Virus record (IMG/VR): IMGVR_UViG_3300044470_000192
Location: 1-29,851 of that record
DNA from: a virus
Strand: one strand, 5' to 3'
DNA: 29,851 nucleotides
Below the pieces are notes generated by a model. The model was not told the DNA's origin. It did no database searches and worked only from the letters and a program-made list of their open reading frames with translations. Within the stretch, counting starts at the first letter, position 1. The number at the start of each line of letters is the position of its first letter. Below, piece by piece: positions 26,797 to 29,851 of this stretch. Position numbers and translations under genes: made by a program.

Positions 26797-27921
26797 ATGA
26801 TAGAATTGAAGGGTTATTACAATTCCTGTATTGTCTATAATGACAATGTTGAGCAATCAGCAATATCCCAAATATACTCTATGCTCAATTGTAAGGCATT
26901 TGAAGGAGAAAAGATTCGTATCATGTCAGATGTTCATGCTGGATCAGGATGCGTCATTGGGTTTACTTCTACCTATTCCACAAAATTAATTCCATTTCTC
27001 GTGGGTGTAGATATTTCATGCGGTGTTATGGGGGTGAACTTAGGGAAATTAGATCATATTGATTTAGAAAAATTAGATACTTTTGTTAGAAACAATATTC
27101 CTTGGGGGCATTCTATTAGGCAGACACCTCATGCTTTTTTAGGTTTGCTAAATAGAGATGAACTCTATAAAGTTGCTAAAGAAACTAATCAAAACTTAAA
27201 CTATGTAGAAAGGTCATTAGCCTCGGGGGGCGGAGGCAACCATTATCAAGAATTATCTATTGATGATAATGGAAATTACTGGTTAACAGTTCATTCTGGG
27301 TCTCGTAATTTTGGGCTAAAAATAGCTAATTTTTTTCAAACACTGGCAAAGAAAAATATGGCTCATTCCGAGGGTACAATGAATGGACTTGAGTACCTTG
27401 AGGGCGAAGCAATGGAAGACTATATTCATGCTTCAGAGATAGCAGCAGATTTTTCACATTACTCTCGGTTAGGAATGCTTACTGATGTAGTAGAAGGATT
27501 TTTCAAAATGAAAATGAATAGATTAGAAAAAATAGAGTCTATTCATAACTATGTTGATACCAAGAATAAAATAATTCGTAAAGGGGCAGTAGCAGCATAT
27601 AAAGATAAAGATGTTATAATCCCTTGGAATATGCGAGATGGCACTATTATATGTAAAGGAAAAGGAAATGATGCTTGGAACCAGTCTGCTCCTCATGGTG
27701 CTGGTAGGGTTATGGGACGAGGGGAAGCAAAAAGAACCCTACAGATTGGAGATTTCGAGGACTCTATGAAGGGTATATATTCTACTTGTATTTCTATGAA
27801 TACCATAGATGAATCCCCTATGGCATATAAAAATCCTGTAGATATAATGGAGTATATCACAGATACTGTAGATATAGTATTGAAAATGTTACCTCTTTGG
27901 AATTTTAAGGCGAGTGAGTAA
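26797..27921 (+). CDS. rtcB: RtcB-type RNA-splicing ligase
   Basis: 374 residues. RtcB motifs in order: SDVHAG (44-49), GVDISCG (70-76, metal-binding Cys75), GGNHY (146-150), VHSGSR (165-170), HNYVD (250-254) and APHGAGR (298-304, His300 the expected GMP acceptor). RtcB uses GTP and manganese to join 2',3'-cyclic phosphate or 3'-phosphate ends to 5'-OH ends, the ends left by anticodon nucleases. It is therefore complementary to the ATP-dependent ligases here, which need 5'-phosphate. Shorter than many host RtcB proteins, with all key motifs intact. Behind TTAAGGAG. Confidence 0.95.
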   Translation: MIELKGYYNSCIVYNDNVEQSAISQIYSMLNCKAFEGEKIRIMSDVHAGSGCVIGFTSTYSTKLIPFLVGVDISCGVMGVNLGKLDHIDLEKLDTFVRNNIPWGHSIRQTPHAFLGLLNRDELYKVAKETNQNLNYVERSLASGGGGNHYQELSIDDNGNYWLTVHSGSRNFGLKIANFFQTLAKKNMAHSEGTMNGLEYLEGEAMEDYIHASEIAADFSHYSRLGMLTDVVEGFFKMKMNRLEKIESIHNYVDTKNKIIRKGAVAAYKDKDVIIPWNMRDGTIICKGKGNDAWNQSAPHGAGRVMGRGEAKRTLQIGDFEDSMKGIYSTCISMNTIDESPMAYKNPVDIMEYITDTVDIVLKMLPLWNFKASE

Positions 27922-27931
27922 GGAGGATACT

Positions 27932-28096
27932 ATGGAAGACCGAGACAAAGCTAAAGAGTATCTGGAAACTATTCTTGACGAGTATGGAACACAATGGGTG
28001 ATAAGTGAAGAAGCTGAAGATATTCTTATTGATATGCTCAGAAAAGAAAGAGGTGAAATACCTCTTTTTACTAATAAGTCCTATAATGGTGTGTAA
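27932..28096 (+). CDS. small acidic protein, 54 aa
   Basis: ATG 27932 behind AAGGAGGA; the GTG at 27914 precedes that ribosome site and is unlikely. Helical, Glu/Asp-rich (DEYGTQWVISEEAEDILIDML). It is the first of two genes with the same AAGGAGGATACTATG start region, a sign of duplication of the leader or of strong shared selection. Function unknown. Confidence 0.7.
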   Translation: MEDRDKAKEYLETILDEYGTQWVISEEAEDILIDMLRKERGEIPLFTNKSYNGV

Positions 28097-28106
28097 GGAG
28101 GATACT

Positions 28107-28415
28107 ATGTATAAGCTTACTAAGGATCAATTTGATACTCTCTGTGTTTTTACAGAATTTGTTAGGAGTACTCCTGCCTCTGCCATTACTGAATGGCAAT
28201 TTAAAGAAAAAGCAAAAGAGATAGAGCAGATTCTAATAGAAATAGAAGCAAAGAAAAAGGAAGAGGAAATTATATGCCCTGCTATAGTTTGTCATGGTCC
28301 AGGACACCAATCTAGGACCCATTGCCAAGCAATAGGACCCCATACTGTACATCATGCTACTTTTGGGGAGTTTGATGACTATCTGGGGTGGACAGGAAAT
28401 ATCGTCTTTTTTTAG
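28107..28415 (+). CDS. hypothetical protein with a Cys/His cluster, 102 aa
   Basis: ATG 28107 behind AAGGAGGA. The first 60 residues are helical with a Lys/Glu coiled segment. The last 45 carry Cys and His in close order (CPAIVCHGPGHQSRTHCQ, then HTVHH), which could bind a metal ion. It ends at TAG directly before the next promoter region. Family unknown. Confidence 0.72.
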   Translation: MYKLTKDQFDTLCVFTEFVRSTPASAITEWQFKEKAKEIEQILIEIEAKKKEEEIICPAIVCHGPGHQSRTHCQAIGPHTVHHATFGEFDDYLGWTGNIVFF

Positions 28416-28437
28416 ATGAAAATAATAAAAATAGTGC

Positions 28438-28466
28438 TTGACATACTCTTATAGAAGTAGTATATT
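28438..28466 (+). promoter_or_regulatory. sigma-70-type promoter of the DUF932-type gene
   Basis: TTGACA (28438-28443), 17-bp spacer, TATATT (28461-28466). Confidence 0.8.
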
Positions 28467-28477
28467 CTAACTAAGAA

Positions 28478-28490
28478 AGGTTGACAACCT
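28478..28490. promoter_or_regulatory. short palindrome just after the promoter
   Basis: AGGTT-GAC-AACCT begins about 5 nt after the expected start point at 28473. It may be an operator or a 5' leader mini-hairpin. The TTGACA inside it has no -10 box at the right distance, so it is not a second promoter. Confidence 0.4.
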
Positions 28491-28510
28491 AAACAGTCGA
28501 AGGAGACACT

Positions 28511-29437
28511 ATGAGCACGAACATCAGGATTCCGATGCGGACCAGGACTGACAAGGCCAAGAATATGTCCGCTTTCTTCCCTGTGGAGGAACAGAAGTAC
28601 TACAGAGAGGACGGAACTTTCGATGGCTACAAAGCCATCGTCCATGGTGAGACCAAGGAGACCTTGGGTAGGGTTTCCGAGGGATACAAAGTTGTTACCC
28701 ATAAAGAGGTTAGTGATACCGTAACGAACCTCTTCTCCAAGCTCGGGATCAAGTACACCACGACCCCTGAGGACACCAGGGTGGGAGCCAAGGGTTCCCG
28801 CTTCTTCCAGACCATCTACTTCCCCGACCTTGCTTTTGATCCTGCCAAAAACCTTGGCATTCCTAGCACGGCCTTGGATGTGGGGGGACACCAGAGAATT
28901 GGAGAAGAAGAGATTCACATTCCCTTCGTCAAGGCCCGCAATAGCTATAACAAGTCCGAGAGGCTTGGCTTTGGGTATGGAGTTGGGCGACTCTGGTGTA
29001 CCAATGGCTGCGCCCTCCTCGTTTCCGAAACCAATCTTTTCTACCGCCATAACCAGGAGTTTGATCTGGAGAAGGTCAAGGACGTGCTCTTTGAGAGGCT
29101 CCAGGAAAACTCTAGCCTTATCGAGCGGGTGTATGCTCGTCTCAACCAGGAGAAGGGCATTGACTACCTTCAGAATCTCATCGATGGTGATTTTCCTTCC
29201 AAGTTCAAGCTCGCTGTCCTGGAGAAGGTAGCTCCCTTCGCCACGATCAAGAGTGTAACTCGGCCCCTGGTCGAGGGGGAAAAGCAGGAAGTCATGGAGA
29301 TCGAGTCCATCAAGACCAATGTTTCCGGCTGGGCGATTTACAACCTCGCTACTGACGTAGCTTCCCACCAGATTTCCTCTCCCATCGAGCAGGACATCGT
29401 GGATCACAAAATCGCCAAGGCTTTCCAGGTCAAGTAA
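28511..29437 (+). CDS. DUF932 / phage-plasmid-like (TIGR03299-type) protein, 308 aa
   Basis: Starts at ATG 28511 behind GAAGGAG. The order VSEGYKVVTHKEV (about 55-67), GSRFFQTIYFP (near 95), a central H-I-P-F-V-K-A-R-N-S-Y strand, a G-R-L-W-C-T-N-G-C-A-L turn (about 160-170) and a helical C-terminal half is the DUF932 layout. Copies occur on phages and plasmids, and the function is not established. Unlike every neighbour it is GC-rich at third codon positions. It has a strong promoter, strong ribosome site and strong terminator, so high early expression is likely. Confidence 0.8.
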   Translation: MSTNIRIPMRTRTDKAKNMSAFFPVEEQKYYREDGTFDGYKAIVHGETKETLGRVSEGYKVVTHKEVSDTVTNLFSKLGIKYTTTPEDTRVGAKGSRFFQTIYFPDLAFDPAKNLGIPSTALDVGGHQRIGEEEIHIPFVKARNSYNKSERLGFGYGVGRLWCTNGCALLVSETNLFYRHNQEFDLEKVKDVLFERLQENSSLIERVYARLNQEKGIDYLQNLIDGDFPSKFKLAVLEKVAPFATIKSVTRPLVEGEKQEVMEIESIKTNVSGWAIYNLATDVASHQISSPIEQDIVDHKIAKAFQVK

Positions 29438-29445
29438 GCAATAAA

Positions 29446-29471
29446 AGGGGGAGGAAACTCCCCCTATTTTT
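29446..29471 (+). terminator. intrinsic terminator after the DUF932-type gene
   Basis: AGGGGGAG (29446-29453), loop GAAA, CTCCCCCT (29458-29465), then ATTTTT. A very stable stem with a GNRA loop. Confidence 0.92.
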
Positions 29472-29483
29472 AAGGAGAATACT

Positions 29484-29660
29484 ATGTTAAACGATAAAGA
29501 CAAGCACTTTTTAAGCAGGATCAAAGAGGCTGCTGATAGTCATTATCCTTTTTTAGTATCTAAAGAAGAGGGAGATAAACTAGATGAACTGATAGAGAGG
29601 GGATACCTAAACCCCGTAACATTGATTCAAAAAAGATGTAGAATTATAGTAAAAGCATAA
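29484..29660 (+). CDS. small hypothetical protein, 58 aa
   Basis: ATG 29484 behind TAAGGAG, ending at TAA 29660. Charged and helical (DKDKHFLSRIKEAADSHYPF), with a basic end (QKRCRIIVKA). Good ribosome site and tight spacing to the next gene support it. Function unknown. Confidence 0.68.
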   Translation: MLNDKDKHFLSRIKEAADSHYPFLVSKEEGDKLDELIERGYLNPVTLIQKRCRIIVKA

Positions 29661-29673
29661 GGAGGATGAGAAT

Positions 29674-29851
29674 ATGATTATTTTGAATAAATTTGATTCT
29701 GCTCTAGTATATCTTTCCAAAGGATGGTATGATACTGGCATTACTCAGGAAGGTACCTATGAAGCTCTTCGTACTCTCTATAAACATTACTATATATTAT
29801 CTTTTGCTGAAGATGAATATATAGCAAAACATCTTTTTGATCTTACCTTTG
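29674..29851 (+). CDS. hypothetical protein, cut by the window end
   Basis: ATG 29674 behind AAGGAGGAT, open to the right edge (59 complete codons seen). Aromatic-rich helical start (FDSALVYLSKGWYDTG, then LRTLYKHYYILSF). The true length and function cannot be told. Confidence 0.65.
   Translation, partial: MIILNKFDSALVYLSKGWYDTGITQEGTYEALRTLYKHYYILSFAEDEYIAKHLFDLTF

Noticed and set aside
28481-28486. Second TTGACA after the promoter at 28438
   Set aside because: No -10 box 16-18 bp downstream; it is part of the palindrome AGGTTGACAACCT.
28412-29524. Long open frame of about 370 codons on the minus strand opposite the DUF932-type gene
   Set aside because: It mirrors the GC-rich plus-strand gene almost exactly, has no ribosome site at its start, runs through the terminator and promoter of that gene, and its product has no domain features.

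Overview
This window looks like part of a large tailed-bacteriophage genome. The DNA is AT-rich and tightly packed, with ATGA and TAATG gene overlaps. It carries a terminase large subunit, scattered tRNA genes, four free-standing GIY-YIG homing endonucleases, an intein, several RNA-repair enzymes and many small genes I cannot name. The host cannot be read from the sequence. Promoters of the TTGACA-N17-TATAYT type show that the host sigma-70 RNA polymerase is used for part of the programme.

Layout. 1-4000: small genes, tRNA-Asp, a tRNA-Tyr-like gene, a peptidyl-tRNA hydrolase (Pth2) operon behind an unusual leader, GIY-YIG gene 1, a NADAR-family gene that runs into an amber-suppressor tRNA (anticodon CTA), and a thioredoxin-like gene. 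4016-7192: a 1058-residue protein built from repeated SH3-like barrels. 7222-10158: a structured RNA, a metallophosphoesterase interrupted by an intein at its GNHD active-site motif, and GIY-YIG gene 2. 10184-13079: tRNA-Ser(GCT), tRNA-Cys(GCA) and tRNA-Ser(TGA) alternating with small genes, a 5'-nucleotidase, an adenine methyltransferase and a Nudix hydrolase. 13090-17745: a pseudoknot-capable RNA, small genes, a possible primase-fold protein, GIY-YIG gene 3 and a DRB0094-type RNA ligase. 17821-19674: a row of related small proteins. 19707-24288 (minus strand): a PARP-like ADP-ribosyltransferase, TerL, GIY-YIG gene 4 and a nuclease-like protein. 24434-29851: an acidic scaffold-like protein, an Rnl2-like RNA ligase, RtcB, small genes and a GC-richer DUF932-type gene.

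How the parts fit. Two ATP-dependent RNA ligases, RtcB, Pth2 and at least six tRNA genes form a translation-maintenance and tRNA-repair kit of the kind expected to counter host anticodon nucleases. Two promoter classes can be read. One is a uniform sigma-70 type with a 17-bp spacer. The other is a CTAATTA-like motif 20-27 nt before the start codons of TerL-region genes, the small-protein row and homing endonucleases, which I infer to be a late promoter. At GIY-YIG genes 1 and 3 this motif forms the loop of a hairpin that hides the ribosome binding site. Transcripts reading in from upstream should therefore be silent, and transcripts starting at the motif should be translated. Three GIY-YIG genes also end inside a sigma-70 promoter.

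Other notable points are a short leader with an in-frame amber codon before the Pth2 operon in a phage that encodes an amber-reading tRNA, a second amber-bearing leader at 16236, and two mRNAs predicted to start exactly on their AUG.
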